This document shows positions 27,306 to 36,559 of a stretch of DNA of 64,000 nt, one piece after another (the stretch's first letter is position 1; every line of letters starts with the position of its first letter). The notes beneath the pieces were generated by a model, which did not search any database, was not told where the DNA came from, and worked only from the letters and a program-made list of their open reading frames with translations. Made by a program: the position numbers and the translations under genes. This DNA comes from Dysgonomonas sp. PF1-14 (lineage in GTDB: Bacteria > Bacteroidota > Bacteroidia > Bacteroidales > Dysgonomonadaceae), in NCBI RefSeq assembly GCF_029892965.1, contig NZ_JARXWN010000002.1, positions 248,001 through 312,000 of the forward strand. Reading direction: 5' to 3'.

Positions 27306-27608
27306 ATGGTAAAGACTATAGCAATAATCATGGATAAAGGAGTTCCAAGCAAGGAAATAAAGGAAGATACTACCGTAAATATATTCAGAATAGAAGATGA
27401 CAAAGTTTTCAGCTACGAAAGTATAAAACTCGACAACAATAGCAATGATCACTTCTCATCTCTGCTGAAGTTGAAAGAGATCAGTCTGATTTACATAGAC
27501 ACGATTACTAACGAATTGAAATACATTCTCAGCAAACTGGGAATCGGCATCAAGTGCAAAGACGAATGGGATAATGACAAGTTCATTTCTCAGTTTGTTT
27601 TTAGTTAA
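27306..27608 (+). CDS. Small hypothetical protein
   Basis: A 100-residue acidic protein beginning MVKTIAIIMDKGVPSKEIKE. The pattern of strand, IFRIEDDKVFSYESI, helix, then LIYIDTITNELKYILSKLGI and an ending KDEWDNDKFISQFVF recalls the NifX/NifB-like fold, but the sequence is too short and divergent to assign. A strong terminator follows at 27633-27666, which supports a transcribed unit. Confidence 0.6.
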   Translation: MVKTIAIIMDKGVPSKEIKEDTTVNIFRIEDDKVFSYESIKLDNNSNDHFSSLLKLKEISLIYIDTITNELKYILSKLGIGIKCKDEWDNDKFISQFVFS

Positions 27609-27632
27609 CAGTCAAATAATTTCATCTAAACG

Positions 27633-27666
27633 AAAAAACTCCGGTAAGACTTTTACCGGAGTTTTT
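27633..27666. terminator. Bidirectional terminator
   Basis: AAAAAACTCCGGTAA and TTACCGGAGTTTTT form a stem of about 14 bp around a 5-nt loop. T runs lie on both strands. It serves the small plus-strand gene ending at 27608 and the minus-strand serA ending at 27689. Confidence 0.85.
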
Positions 27667-27688
27667 CTATTTTAGAAAATAAAATCAT

Positions 27689-28612
27689 TTACTTCTTGTT
27701 TACTCTGAAACGTTCGTTACCGTTCTTTATGAAGTCTACTATCTGGTTAGCCGCAGCAATACCAGCATTTGTATTAGCCTCTGCTGTCTGGGCTCCCATC
27801 TTTTTAGGAGTAGAGAAATAACGTCCGGCGAATTTTTCAGCCAGTTCGGCATGGTTACCCGGCATAATGTCCGTAACATATTTGAAATCCTTACGGTCTT
27901 CCAACAGTTTCACCATTTCTGCTTCATTGATTACTTCCTTACGTGCTGTGTTGATAAGCAAGGCGTTCTTAGGCATTTTGCTCAACAGTGCATAGTTGAT
28001 AGAATTCTTGGTTTCAGCAGTTGCAGGTATATGCAGAGAAACCACCTGACAGGTTGCGTACAGTTCGTCTGCCGAAGCAACAGCTTTTACTCCTTCTTTT
28101 TCTATCTGCTCTGCTGTAAGGAACGGATCGTAAGCGTACACTTCCATCCCGAAACCTTTAGCTACGCGGGCTACATTACGCCCTACATTGCCATAGGCAT
28201 GGATACCCAGTTTTTTTCCGTAAAGCTCTGTACCCGAAGTACCGTTATAGAAATTACGTACTGCATATACAGCAAGTCCCAGAGCCAGTTCAGCCACAGC
28301 ATTGGCATTCTGCCCCGGTGTGTTCATCACACATATATTATTTGCCGTAGCAGCATCGAGGTCGATATTATCAAAACCTGCACCTGCACGCACTACAATT
28401 TTCATGTTTTTTGCAGCATCCAATACTTCCTTATCAAAAATATCGCTGCGGATGATCGCGGCATCAGCACCGGCTACAGCATCCAGCAATTGTTTTTTCT
28501 CTGTATATTTTTCGAGCAACACCAGTTCATAACCGGCTTTCTCAATCACACTTCTGATACCGTTTACTGCTTCTGCGGCAAAGGGTTTATCTGTTGCTAT
28601 TAATACTTTCAT
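27689..28612 (-). CDS. serA: D-3-phosphoglycerate dehydrogenase, short ACT-less type with a lysine at the catalytic site
   Basis: A 307-residue enzyme of the D-2-hydroxyacid dehydrogenase fold that oxidises 3-phosphoglycerate in serine synthesis. It has IVVRAGAGFDNIDLDAA, NTARKEVINEAEM (Arg234) and ends without an ACT domain, so it should lack the serine feedback of long SerA. Two features stand out. The dinucleotide motif reads AYGNVG rather than GxGxxG. The usual catalytic-histidine segment TPHIGA is TPKKMGAQT (Lys270/271). A lysine there is known for the short PGDH of Entamoeba and Bacteroides-like relatives. It lies downstream of serC on the same strand. Confidence 0.92.
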   Translation of the reverse strand: MKVLIATDKPFAAEAVNGIRSVIEKAGYELVLLEKYTEKKQLLDAVAGADAAIIRSDIFDKEVLDAAKNMKIVVRAGAGFDNIDLDAATANNICVMNTPGQNANAVAELALGLAVYAVRNFYNGTSGTELYGKKLGIHAYGNVGRNVARVAKGFGMEVYAYDPFLTAEQIEKEGVKAVASADELYATCQVVSLHIPATAETKNSINYALLSKMPKNALLINTARKEVINEAEMVKLLEDRKDFKYVTDIMPGNHAELAEKFAGRYFSTPKKMGAQTAEANTNAGIAAANQIVDFIKNGNERFRVNKK

Positions 28613-28631
28613 TTTATATAAGCCCCTCCAA

Positions 28632-28724
28632 CCTCCCCAAAGGGGGAGGCTATAATGAGGGTATTTTTTTAATTGTTACAATTAATATTCATTTTTCCAG
28701 AACAAGAGAAGTCCCCCTTGGGGG
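28632..28724. repeat. CCTCCCC/GGGGGAGG hairpins between serC and serA
   Basis: CCTCCCCAAAGGGGGAGG (28632-28649) is a tight GC hairpin, and TCCCCCTTGGGGGA (28712-28725) is a second. Between them lies AT-rich DNA. Both resemble dispersed C5/G5 repeats of this phylum and sit in the gap of the probable serC-serA transcript. Confidence 0.55.
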
Positions 28725-28734
28725 ATTAGGGGGC

Positions 28735-29808
28735 CTATTTAACCAATCTTTTTTCAAACTCCTGCATTGCATCAACCAGTGCTTGTACACCTTCGATAGG
28801 CATAGCATTGTAGATAGAAGCACGGAAGCCACCAACAGAACGGTGTCCCTTCAATCCGTCAAGGCCTCTTTCTTTAGCTAAAGCTAAGAAGTCAGCTTCA
28901 TTTCCTTCATATTCTGATGAAAGCACAAAGCATACATTCATTATTGAACGGTCTTCTACCTGACATGTACCTTTGAATACAGGATTACGGTCGATCTCGT
29001 TATAAAGCAATGCTGCTTTTTCTTTGTTCTTTTTATACATAGCCGCTACTCCACCGTTAGCTTTAAGCCATCTCAATGTCTGCATGGCAGCATAGATAGG
29101 TACTACCGGAGGCGTATTGAACATCGATCCGTTTTCGATATGTGTGCGATAGTCCAGCATTGTAGGTATCTGGCGATTTACTTTTCCAAGCAATTCATCT
29201 TTTACAATAACGAATGTAACACCGGCAGGAGCCAGATTCTTCTGAGCACCACCGTATATCAACCCGTATTTAGAAACGTCTACAGGACGAGAGAATATAT
29301 CGGATGACATATCTGCTACCAACGGAACAGGAGAATCGAGGTCGGTATGTATTTCAGTACCAAAAATCGTATTATTGGTTGTAATATGGAAATAATCTAC
29401 ATCGGTAGGTATTGTATAATCTTTAGGGATATATGTATAGTTAGCCTCTTTAGATGATGCTACTTCTACAACTTCACCAAACAGTTTTGCTTCTTTTAGA
29501 GCCTTATTTGCCCATGTCCCAGTATTCAGATAAGCAGCTTTCTTCTCCAACAGATTGAAAGGTACCATGCAGAATTGAAGACTGGCTCCGCCTCCAAGGA
29601 AGATTACAGAATAACCTGCCGGTATATCTAACAATTCTTTAAACAATTCGACAGTTTCATCCATCACAGCCTGAAAGTCTTTTCCTCTGTGGCTGACTTC
29701 CATCAACGATAGTGTGGAGCCATTAAAATCCAGAATAGCTTTTGCTGTCTCCTCTATTGTTTGCTGAGGTAAAATTGAAGGCCCGGCGCTAAAATTAATT
29801 TTCTTCAT
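28735..29808 (-). CDS. serC: Phosphoserine aminotransferase
   Basis: A 357-residue PLP enzyme that converts 3-phosphohydroxypyruvate and glutamate to phosphoserine. It begins [18 protein letters not shown], the SerC signature, and has [20 protein letters not shown], the PLP lysine in [13 protein letters not shown], and C-terminal [20 protein letters not shown]. Full length. It is followed by serA, and DUF1015 is transcribed away from it, the arrangement seen in many Bacteroidetes. A promoter matches at 29859-29888. Confidence 0.96.
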   Translation of the reverse strand: MKKINFSAGPSILPQQTIEETAKAILDFNGSTLSLMEVSHRGKDFQAVMDETVELFKELLDIPAGYSVIFLGGGASLQFCMVPFNLLEKKAAYLNTGTWANKALKEAKLFGEVVEVASSKEANYTYIPKDYTIPTDVDYFHITTNNTIFGTEIHTDLDSPVPLVADMSSDIFSRPVDVSKYGLIYGGAQKNLAPAGVTFVIVKDELLGKVNRQIPTMLDYRTHIENGSMFNTPPVVPIYAAMQTLRWLKANGGVAAMYKKNKEKAALLYNEIDRNPVFKGTCQVEDRSIMNVCFVLSSEYEGNEADFLALAKERGLDGLKGHRSVGGFRASIYNAMPIEGVQALVDAMQEFEKRLVK

Positions 29809-29858
29809 TGCTATAAAAAATTAGGTAATTAGTATTCTCCTTTGCTTATTAAGGTCTT

Positions 29859-29888
29859 CAAAATTAGTAATTATATCTTAAAACAAAG
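29859..29888 (-). promoter_or_regulatory. Promoter of serC-serA
   Basis: On the minus strand TTTG (29888-29885) and TAATTTTG (29866-29859) are 18 bp apart, close to the Bacteroidetes consensus, about 50 bp upstream of the serC start. Confidence 0.5.
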
Positions 29889-30247
29889 TATTTAATAGAA
29901 AATATTATTAACTTTATTTCCTGTTTTATATCAAAATGTTTTTACAAATATGTTTTATAACATTTTTTAAACGAATATTCTATTATATTTTATTGTTTTT
30001 ATATATTTGTACCTAACAAAAAGATAGTTCATTGTTGATAAAAAATCAGAAAAAGGATAAAAAAAATTTAGAAAAAGAACAAACAAAACGAAAAAGGGCT
30101 ATCTTACCGTTAGCAAAATAGCAGGAACATAAACTATTTGACAATTAAAAACAACTGAAATTCACATATAAATAATTGCCGGAGTAGTTTCAATTTATTA
30201 GAAAATATGTAATTGTTTAACCTTATATAAAATAAATAAACGATATC
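29889..30247 (+). promoter_or_regulatory. Long AT-rich leader of the DUF1015 gene
   Basis: A plus-strand -7 box TATATTTG at 30002-30009 implies a leader of about 235 nt before the ATG. The leader is purine-rich (runs such as AAAAAGGATAAAAAAAATTT) and has no clear gene, hairpin terminator or known riboswitch core. The region before 30002 holds only AT-rich sequence shared with the divergent serC promoter. Confidence 0.4.
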
Positions 30248-31492
30248 ATGGCTGTAATCAAACCTTTTAAAGGGGTAAGACCCCCTAAAAACATTGTTAG
30301 TGAAGTAGTTTCTCGCCCTTACGATGTATTGAGTTCACTCGAAGCCCGCCTCGAAGCCGAAGGCAATGAGAAGTCCCTTTACAGGATTATAAAGCCTGAA
30401 ATAGACTTCGAAGAAATGATAGACGAACATCACCCCGATGTGTACGATCGTGCGGTAGAAAACTTCAATAAGTTTCAGGAAAAGGGCTGGCTGGTACAAG
30501 ACCCTGAGGAATACTACTATGTATATGCCCAAACCATGAACGGAAAAACTCAATACGGACTTGTAGTATGCTCGCATACCGAAGATTACATGAACAACCG
30601 TATAAAGAAGCATGAACTGACCCGCCGCGACAAGGAAGAAGACCGTATGAAGCATGTACGTGTAAACAATGCCAATATAGAGCCTGTATTTTTCGCGTAT
30701 CCCGACAATAAAGAGTTGGACGATATAGTAAAGAGCGTGATCGCTACCCCTGCCGAATACGACTTTACGGCTACAGATGGTGTAGGTCACCACTTCTGGG
30801 TAATTAAGGATAAAAAGGTGATAAAACGGATTACCGAACTTTTCGCCGCAATACCGAATCTTTATATTGCCGACGGACATCACCGTTCTGCAGCAGCGGC
30901 TCTGGTAGGTGCAGAAAAGGCAAAACAGAACCCGAACCACAAAGGTGACGAGGAATACAATTTCTTTATGGCCGTATGCTTCCCCGACACTCAACTGAAT
31001 ATTATAGATTATAATCGTCTGGTAAAAGACCTCAATGGTTTGTCAACAGCCGAATTTCTGAAAAAATTGGAAGAGCATTTTACAGTTGAACCTAAAGGTA
31101 CGGAAATAACACCTCCGACAGGGTTGCATAATTTCTCCATCTATGTAGACGGAAAATGTTATAGCCTGACTGCTAAAGCAGGTACTTATGACGACAATGA
31201 TCCTATCGGCGTACTGGATGTAACCATTTCATCAAAATATATTCTGGATGAAATACTCGGCATAAAAGACCTGCGCTCTGATAAACGCGTCGACTTTGTT
31301 GGCGGTATCAGAGGATTGGGCGAACTGAAAAAACGAGTAGACAGTGGTGAGATGAAAGTAGCTCTGGCTCTTTATCCTGTGACTATGAAACAGTTGATGG
31401 ATATAGCTGACACAGGTAATATCATGCCTCCAAAGACTACATGGTTCGAGCCGAAACTACGCTCGGGACTGGTAATACATAAACTGGACTAA
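30248..31492 (+). CDS. DUF1015 family protein
   Basis: A 414-residue protein. It opens with IKPFKGVRPPKNIVSEVVSR and PYDVLSS, the DUF1015 signature, and contains LYIADGHHRSAAAALVGAEK in the middle, a conserved histidine-rich loop. The biochemical role is not established. The gene is very often next to serC and serA in Bacteroidetes and Clostridia, as here, divergent from serC, so a link to serine or phosphoserine metabolism is inferred. The start has a conserved context and no rival ATG nearby. Confidence 0.92.
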   Translation: MAVIKPFKGVRPPKNIVSEVVSRPYDVLSSLEARLEAEGNEKSLYRIIKPEIDFEEMIDEHHPDVYDRAVENFNKFQEKGWLVQDPEEYYYVYAQTMNGKTQYGLVVCSHTEDYMNNRIKKHELTRRDKEEDRMKHVRVNNANIEPVFFAYPDNKELDDIVKSVIATPAEYDFTATDGVGHHFWVIKDKKVIKRITELFAAIPNLYIADGHHRSAAAALVGAEKAKQNPNHKGDEEYNFFMAVCFPDTQLNIIDYNRLVKDLNGLSTAEFLKKLEEHFTVEPKGTEITPPTGLHNFSIYVDGKCYSLTAKAGTYDDNDPIGVLDVTISSKYILDEILGIKDLRSDKRVDFVGGIRGLGELKKRVDSGEMKVALALYPVTMKQLMDIADTGNIMPPKTTWFEPKLRSGLVIHKLD

Positions 31493-31511
31493 TCATTCTC
31501 TATCTTAGATA

Positions 31512-31556
31512 ACAGAACCGATTCCGAATGTTTTTGGAACCGGTTTTGTCTTTTTA
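31512..31556 (+). terminator. Terminator after DUF1015
   Basis: ACAGAACCGATTCC and GGAACCGGTTTTGT pair over 14 positions with one mismatch and one G-U, with a 10-nt loop, followed by CTTTTTATAT. It lies 20 bp after the stop. Confidence 0.75.
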
Positions 31557-31742
31557 TATATTTCCGGTAAGCTTTATCTGTAAGATAATCGGAATCCGCA
31601 CAAAAAATGAAAGACATAGATATTATTAACCGTTGACTCTTTCGGCTGAGAGTAAAATCCGAATGATCTTTCAACTGTTAGCCGATAAGTTTGTTATATA
31701 AATAACTTATATTTGTTAACTAAACAATGTAAACAAACGATT

Positions 31743-32906
31743 ATGATTATACAACATTTTACAGACAATGACCTTTACAAGTTCTCAGTAATGCACGCTA
31801 TACAGAAGCTATACCCTTGGTCTTACGTAAAATATGCATTTACCAACAGAGGAAAGACAGAATTTCCCGAAGGGTTTGCCGTAAGAATGCGTGAAGAAGT
31901 AGATGCTATGGCCAGCCTGAAGCTAACCGCAGAAGAGAAAAAATATATAGAGAAAAGGTGTTACTTTTTCGACCCTGTGTTTATCGACTTTCTGGAAGGA
32001 TACAAATACGATCCTACGGAGGTACAGATAACACAGAATGGCGGAGAACTCAGCGTAGTAATAGAAGGCTACTGGTACCGCACCGTACTGTGGGAAGTTC
32101 CGCTGCTGGCTATTATATCGGAATTGTACTTCAAAATGACGGGCGCCGAGCCTAAGGATGTGGAAATAAAAGCAGCACAGAAAGGGAAAGCCCTGAAAGA
32201 AATGGGTGCAGACTACTCCGAATTCGGTACACGCCGCCGTTTTTCGTTCGATGTACAAGACAAGGTAATTGCCGCACTACAGGCTAATTCAGGGGATTGC
32301 TTCAAAGGTACAAGCAATGTATATCTGGCGATGAAATACAATACCACGCCTATCGGTACCATGCCACACGAATGGTTTATGTATCACGGTGCCGTATTTG
32401 GTTATCGTTCGGCAAATATAAAAGGGCTCGAAGCTTGGGTAGACGTATATGACGGCAGTCTGGGTATTGCACTTACAGATACCTATACTACCGATGCGTT
32501 CTTCAATTCGTTTAGCCTGAAACAGGCAAAACTGTTTGATGGAGTACGCCACGACAGCGGCGACCCACTTGTCTTTGCCGATAAAGCCATACAGTTTTAT
32601 GAACAGAGCCGTATCGACGCCACCTCTAAGACACTAGTGTTCAGCGACTCTCTTAACCTGGAAGCGGTGAAACAAATTCAGGAATATATTGGAGGCCGAA
32701 TACACGATACCTACGGAATAGGCACATTCTTTTCGAACGATGTGGGTGTAAAACCGTTGAATATTGTTATCAAACTCACCGATGTGAAGCCTAACAAGAA
32801 AGATAAGAAATATCTGAAAGCGGTAAAACTGTCTGATGTATCGGGTAAGCACACCGGTGACGAAAAAGAAATAGATTTGAGTTTAAGAACTTTAGGACTG
32901 GAATAA
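31743..32906 (+). CDS. pncB: Nicotinate phosphoribosyltransferase
   Basis: I start at ATG 31743 (MIIQHFTDNDLYKFSVMHAI, 387 residues); an upstream ATG at 31713 would add ten residues not typical of the family. The enzyme makes nicotinate mononucleotide from nicotinate, PRPP and ATP in NAD salvage. Family segments visible are EFGTRRRFSFDVQDKVI, IGTMPHEWFMYHGAVFG (containing the phosphorylated-histidine region), and FDGVRHDSGDPLVFADKA. Length matches bacterial PncB. The next gene starts 2 bp after the stop, suggesting co-transcription. Confidence 0.94.
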   Translation: MIIQHFTDNDLYKFSVMHAIQKLYPWSYVKYAFTNRGKTEFPEGFAVRMREEVDAMASLKLTAEEKKYIEKRCYFFDPVFIDFLEGYKYDPTEVQITQNGGELSVVIEGYWYRTVLWEVPLLAIISELYFKMTGAEPKDVEIKAAQKGKALKEMGADYSEFGTRRRFSFDVQDKVIAALQANSGDCFKGTSNVYLAMKYNTTPIGTMPHEWFMYHGAVFGYRSANIKGLEAWVDVYDGSLGIALTDTYTTDAFFNSFSLKQAKLFDGVRHDSGDPLVFADKAIQFYEQSRIDATSKTLVFSDSLNLEAVKQIQEYIGGRIHDTYGIGTFFSNDVGVKPLNIVIKLTDVKPNKKDKKYLKAVKLSDVSGKHTGDEKEIDLSLRTLGLE

Positions 32907-32908
32907 CC

Positions 32909-33979
32909 ATGTCAAAATTATTTACTCCACTGAAAATACGCAATCTTATCCTTAAAAACAGGATAGTGATGTCACCCATGTGCCAGTATTCGGCAACAGA
33001 TGGTTTTGCCAATGACTGGCATCTGGTACACTACGGTAGCCGTGCTGTAGGCGGCTCGGCTGCAATCATACAGGAGGCTACTGCCGTTTGTCCCGAAGGA
33101 CGCATATCGTATGGCGATCTGGGAATCTGGAAAGATGAACATATAACAAAATTGAGCGAGATTGCTGACTTTGTATCGAAAAATGGAGCTATACCCGGAA
33201 TACAATTAGCCCATGCCGGACGAAAAGCCAGTTGCGATCTGGCTTGGAATGGTGGCGGACAACTAAAGGAAGACCGCAATAGCTGGACTACAGTTTCTGC
33301 GTCTGCAATTCCTTTTTATGAAGCTGACAATAGTCCTGTAGAGCTATCGAAAGTACAGATAGAAAAGATAATAGATGATTTTGCTCTGGCTGCACAGCGG
33401 GCTGTAAAAGCAGGATATAAAATCATAGAGATACACGCTGCACATGGTTATCTTATCCATCAGTTCCTGTCTCCGCTGACTAACAAAAGGAATGATGAAT
33501 ATGGAGGTACGTTTGAAAACAGGATACGTTTGATATTGAAAATAGTAGATGCTATAGCTCTGCTTATGAACGAAGATCATTCGCTATGGGTAAGAATTTC
33601 GGCAACCGACTGGACTGAAGGAGGCTGGAGCGTAGAAGAATCAGCTAAGCTAACCGGACTGCTAAAAGGTAGAGGCGTAGATGTCATTGATGTATCTTCC
33701 GGAGGAAATATTCCACACGTAAAAATTCCGGTCGGGAAGAGTTATCAGGTACCATTTGCCGAAAAAATAAAGAAGCAAACAGGTATTATTACCGGAGCGG
33801 TAGGACTTATCGATGATGCGCAACAAGCTGAAGATATATTGGCGAAAGGACAAGCCGATCTGATATTTATAGGAAGAGAACTTTTGCGCGATGCGTATTT
33901 CCCCCTACACGCTGCTCAAAAGTTAAATAATGACATTGAATGGAAGAATCAATATATCAGAGTGAAGCAGTCCATATAA
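32909..33979 (+). CDS. Old yellow enzyme, NADH:flavin oxidoreductase (YqjM/NamA type)
   Basis: A 356-residue TIM-barrel flavoenzyme. N-terminal KNRIVMSPMCQYSATDGFAN has the cysteine of the YqjM/NamA branch that contacts FMN; IQLAHAGRKAS and EIHAAHGYLIHQFLSPLTNK supply the conserved His-Ala-His region. GRELLRDAYFPLHAAQKL closes the barrel. Such enzymes reduce activated alkenes; the natural substrate is unknown. Adjacent to pncB by 2 bp, which may only be transcriptional convenience. Confidence 0.9.
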   Translation: MSKLFTPLKIRNLILKNRIVMSPMCQYSATDGFANDWHLVHYGSRAVGGSAAIIQEATAVCPEGRISYGDLGIWKDEHITKLSEIADFVSKNGAIPGIQLAHAGRKASCDLAWNGGGQLKEDRNSWTTVSASAIPFYEADNSPVELSKVQIEKIIDDFALAAQRAVKAGYKIIEIHAAHGYLIHQFLSPLTNKRNDEYGGTFENRIRLILKIVDAIALLMNEDHSLWVRISATDWTEGGWSVEESAKLTGLLKGRGVDVIDVSSGGNIPHVKIPVGKSYQVPFAEKIKKQTGIITGAVGLIDDAQQAEDILAKGQADLIFIGRELLRDAYFPLHAAQKLNNDIEWKNQYIRVKQSI

Positions 33980-34399
33980 TATTTATTAGACAAAAGTTTA
34001 TCTAAGTGATGCATAATATTTATTGTCGTGTTCAATGCTGTAGGGGCGAAAGATCTTTCGCCCCTACGACTACCTAAGAAAATGCGACAGTATTTATCAT
34101 GTATTACTTAATCGATATCAACATTTAGCACTTTAACCATCAGCTAAAAAAACTTAAAAATACACAAAAATGCATTCCTGTGAATTTTAATAAATTCCCA
34201 GAATTACATTTTTTATATACTTTTGCAATCGTAAAATGAGAAAATGAGAAAGGCAAGCTTGCCTATAATGCCTATTACTCCCCTCCATTCTCTTTTTATA
34301 TTCTATTAAATTCACATTTACAGACTTACACTACATGCTTGCTTGAGCATAAACATTAACATCAACAATGTGTATTAATAATAGAATTAGACTAACAAA
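33980..34399 (+). other. Intergenic region with a palindrome and a promoter-like box
   Basis: No gene is visible. It contains the 28-bp palindrome at 34040-34067, a -7-like TACTTTTG at 34218-34225, a short AAGCTT-centred palindrome (GGCAAGCTTGCC near 34252-34263) and about 175 nt of leader before the next gene. The rest is AT-rich. Confidence 0.4.
34040..34067. repeat. Perfect 28-bp palindrome
   Basis: GTAGGGGCGAAAGA joined directly to TCTTTCGCCCCTAC, with no loop. Similar GGGGCGAA palindromes are dispersed in many bacterial genomes. It follows the OYE gene by 60 bp and could act as a transcript end or a REP-like repeat; a T run is absent. Confidence 0.65.
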
Positions 34400-35803
34400 A
34401 TGAAAGTAAAATCAAGAAATGTCCTCTTAATGATATCTATTCTAACGGTATCATTAACAACACAATTACAAGCACAGGTTACCATAGGTGATGGTATACC
34501 ACCCCAGAAGTTTTCAATACTCGAATTATCAACCTTATCTACAAAAGGAGGTATCAGATTACCACAACTGACAACAAGTGAAAAACTAGGCCTGTCGCTA
34601 GAAGACCTGACAGATCCGAATGAAATAAAAATGGCAAAAGGTCTTACGGTTTATGATATTACCGATAACTCAGTCGAATACTGGGACGGTACAACATGGG
34701 AAAAGCTGGATATAGTCGGCCCATGGCGAATATCAAATGCTAATCCGGGTACGGATACCATCGCCACTGAAAACAGTCAAAACATATACCAAATGGGGAG
34801 AGTCAGTGTAGGCACATCCAATGGAGACCCTTCAGCTGCACTCAACATATATGCAAAGAATAAAGGTGTTTTAATACCGCGAGTCACTTTAACGGGGTCC
34901 ACCGATAGGACTACTATATCTAACCCCGCAAAAGGTCTGCTGGTTTACAATACAGGTGAAAACGATAAGTTTGCCATTAGCGGATTTCTTTACTGGAATG
35001 GGAATTCATGGATGAAGTTTTCAGATAGAGCAACCACTCCTCCATCAATAACATCTTTATTATGCGATGGGGCACAGCTTACACCATCTACATATACTAA
35101 TAATAAGGATTATAGCGGAATTCTGGAAGTTCCTTATACAGGCGGTAACGGTGCATCGTATGACGGTGGAGAGCAATTAGGCCCTATAGACGGATTATAT
35201 TACAAATTGCAACCCGGAACTCTGGAATATGGGAACGGGAAAATAACCTATGCCATAACAGGCAGGCCGACCGCCTCTTCGCCGATAGAGACCAGCTTTC
35301 CTATTTCTTTTCTTAGCAAAAGCTGTACAGCAAAAGTCGGACGTGGCGGAGCTTCTTTCGAAACAAGAACATATCTGGGACCTATGTATGCAGTCTCAGG
35401 AGGTGCAGAATATGCAGTAACAACTTTTGACGGTAGATACTCCATGCGATTTTTTGTTAATGCAAATCAGAGTTTAAATTTGACAGATATACAAATAAAG
35501 CATAATGGCACAGTGTATAGCGACAACGATAACATAATGATTCTCCATTCTTCGGACTATAACGGAGGGGCTTTCGGCGACTCCGACAATGCTTGTGTAG
35601 TCACTCAAAGCTGGAAAACTAATGGGAATCCGGATGTATATTTCGGAGGAAATCCGGAATACCGTCAACTGGTTTTTACACCTATAGATAATACGAAGAA
35701 GATATATAGATATTCTTTCTTCTTTGGAGCACCGGCCAGCGCCTATTCCAATTACACAAAGACCAAGTGCTGGATATATGCAGAAGAGATCGTATCAGAA
35801 TAA
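34400..35803 (+). CDS. Secreted protein with tandem surface-module repeats
   Basis: A 467-residue protein with a signal peptide (about residues 1-25, ending LQAQ). The segment GIRLPQLTTSEKLGL...GLTVYDITDNSVEYWDGTTWEKL is repeated in altered form as GVLIPRVTLTGSTDR...GLLVYNTGENDKFAISGFLYWNGNSWMKF, so there are two copies of a module common in Bacteroidetes secreted and tail-fibre-like proteins. The last 250 residues are beta-rich with three cysteines. It is monocistronic with a terminator at 35817. Function unknown; surface display or adhesion is inference. Confidence 0.72.
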   Translation: MKVKSRNVLLMISILTVSLTTQLQAQVTIGDGIPPQKFSILELSTLSTKGGIRLPQLTTSEKLGLSLEDLTDPNEIKMAKGLTVYDITDNSVEYWDGTTWEKLDIVGPWRISNANPGTDTIATENSQNIYQMGRVSVGTSNGDPSAALNIYAKNKGVLIPRVTLTGSTDRTTISNPAKGLLVYNTGENDKFAISGFLYWNGNSWMKFSDRATTPPSITSLLCDGAQLTPSTYTNNKDYSGILEVPYTGGNGASYDGGEQLGPIDGLYYKLQPGTLEYGNGKITYAITGRPTASSPIETSFPISFLSKSCTAKVGRGGASFETRTYLGPMYAVSGGAEYAVTTFDGRYSMRFFVNANQSLNLTDIQIKHNGTVYSDNDNIMILHSSDYNGGAFGDSDNACVVTQSWKTNGNPDVYFGGNPEYRQLVFTPIDNTKKIYRYSFFFGAPASAYSNYTKTKCWIYAEEIVSE

Positions 35804-35816
35804 GGAATATAAACAA

Positions 35817-35846
35817 CAAGGGGTTATCCGTCCGGACAACCTCTTG
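35817..35846. terminator. Hairpin terminator after the secreted-protein gene
   Basis: CAAGGGGTTATCCG and CGGACAACCTCTTG pair over 14 positions with three mismatches, followed by TATTTATT. It lies 14 bp after the plus-strand stop and 26 bp before the end of the convergent gene. Confidence 0.6.
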
Positions 35847-35871
35847 TATTTATTATATCAGCATTATTTCT

Positions 35872-36513
35872 TCAACGTGTCATCAATTCTATGACACGGT
35901 CATAACCCCATTTTTCATCTACATCTGCATCTGTAGTGAAAACATTCTGCCATTTGAAGTTTTGAACCTCTATTCTCCTCGATGCAGTATTGTTCCATTC
36001 TATTTCAAAACCTGCATCTCTGAGAGCCGATGCAACCTTATTGCCTATGGCTATGGCTTCCTTTTCGTTCTTTTCTTTTTCGCCATAGAACCCGATACAT
36101 AACACACCTGTTTCTATTACCCTCTCTAAATCTTGCCCGTGATAATAACAATAACCAATAGGCTTAACACCGCTGTCTTCGATATCTTCCCATACATCCT
36201 GTACATCGTAGATAGCATCAGACTGTGTATAACCCGCATTGTGCAGGGCTACAATTTTTTCGCGACATAGCTTATCAAATACGGCATGTAGTTTATCGGT
36301 ATCGGTAGGCCGTTGCCAACTCTTACTCTCCACCTCATGTTTCTGATATTCATCAGTAATAGTTTTTCTCAGCCATTCTTCGGGAATCTCATTTCCCCAG
36401 CCTTCATCTTCTACAGCTTCGATTTCGCCGTCAATAATATCTTCTAATGATTCGAATCCGGATTTTATACTAATCAGGAAACGATCGTAGAGATATTTCT
36501 CATTTTCTGTCAT
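35872..36513 (-). CDS. DUF6891-like protein
   Basis: A 213-residue acidic protein. The order of a WQRPTDTDKLHAVFDKLCRE helix, a segment GYCYYHGQDLERVIETGVLC and FEIEWNNTASRRIEVQNFKW fits the DUF6891 family, in which a HQQD/HGQD motif is conserved. No activity is known. It is 46 bp from the murA stop on the same strand but no functional link to cell-wall synthesis is evident. The start MTENEKYLYD is the only reasonable one. Confidence 0.7.
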   Translation of the reverse strand: MTENEKYLYDRFLISIKSGFESLEDIIDGEIEAVEDEGWGNEIPEEWLRKTITDEYQKHEVESKSWQRPTDTDKLHAVFDKLCREKIVALHNAGYTQSDAIYDVQDVWEDIEDSGVKPIGYCYYHGQDLERVIETGVLCIGFYGEKEKNEKEAIAIGNKVASALRDAGFEIEWNNTASRRIEVQNFKWQNVFTTDADVDEKWGYDRVIELMTR

Positions 36514-36559
36514 AGTGTAAAAATTGAATATAGTAACGTTAGTTTTATATTGCCTACTC

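Noticed and set aside
31489-31674. 61-codon minus-strand open frame after DUF1015
   Set aside because: It covers the terminator at 31512-31556 and overlaps the end of a real gene; no conserved features.
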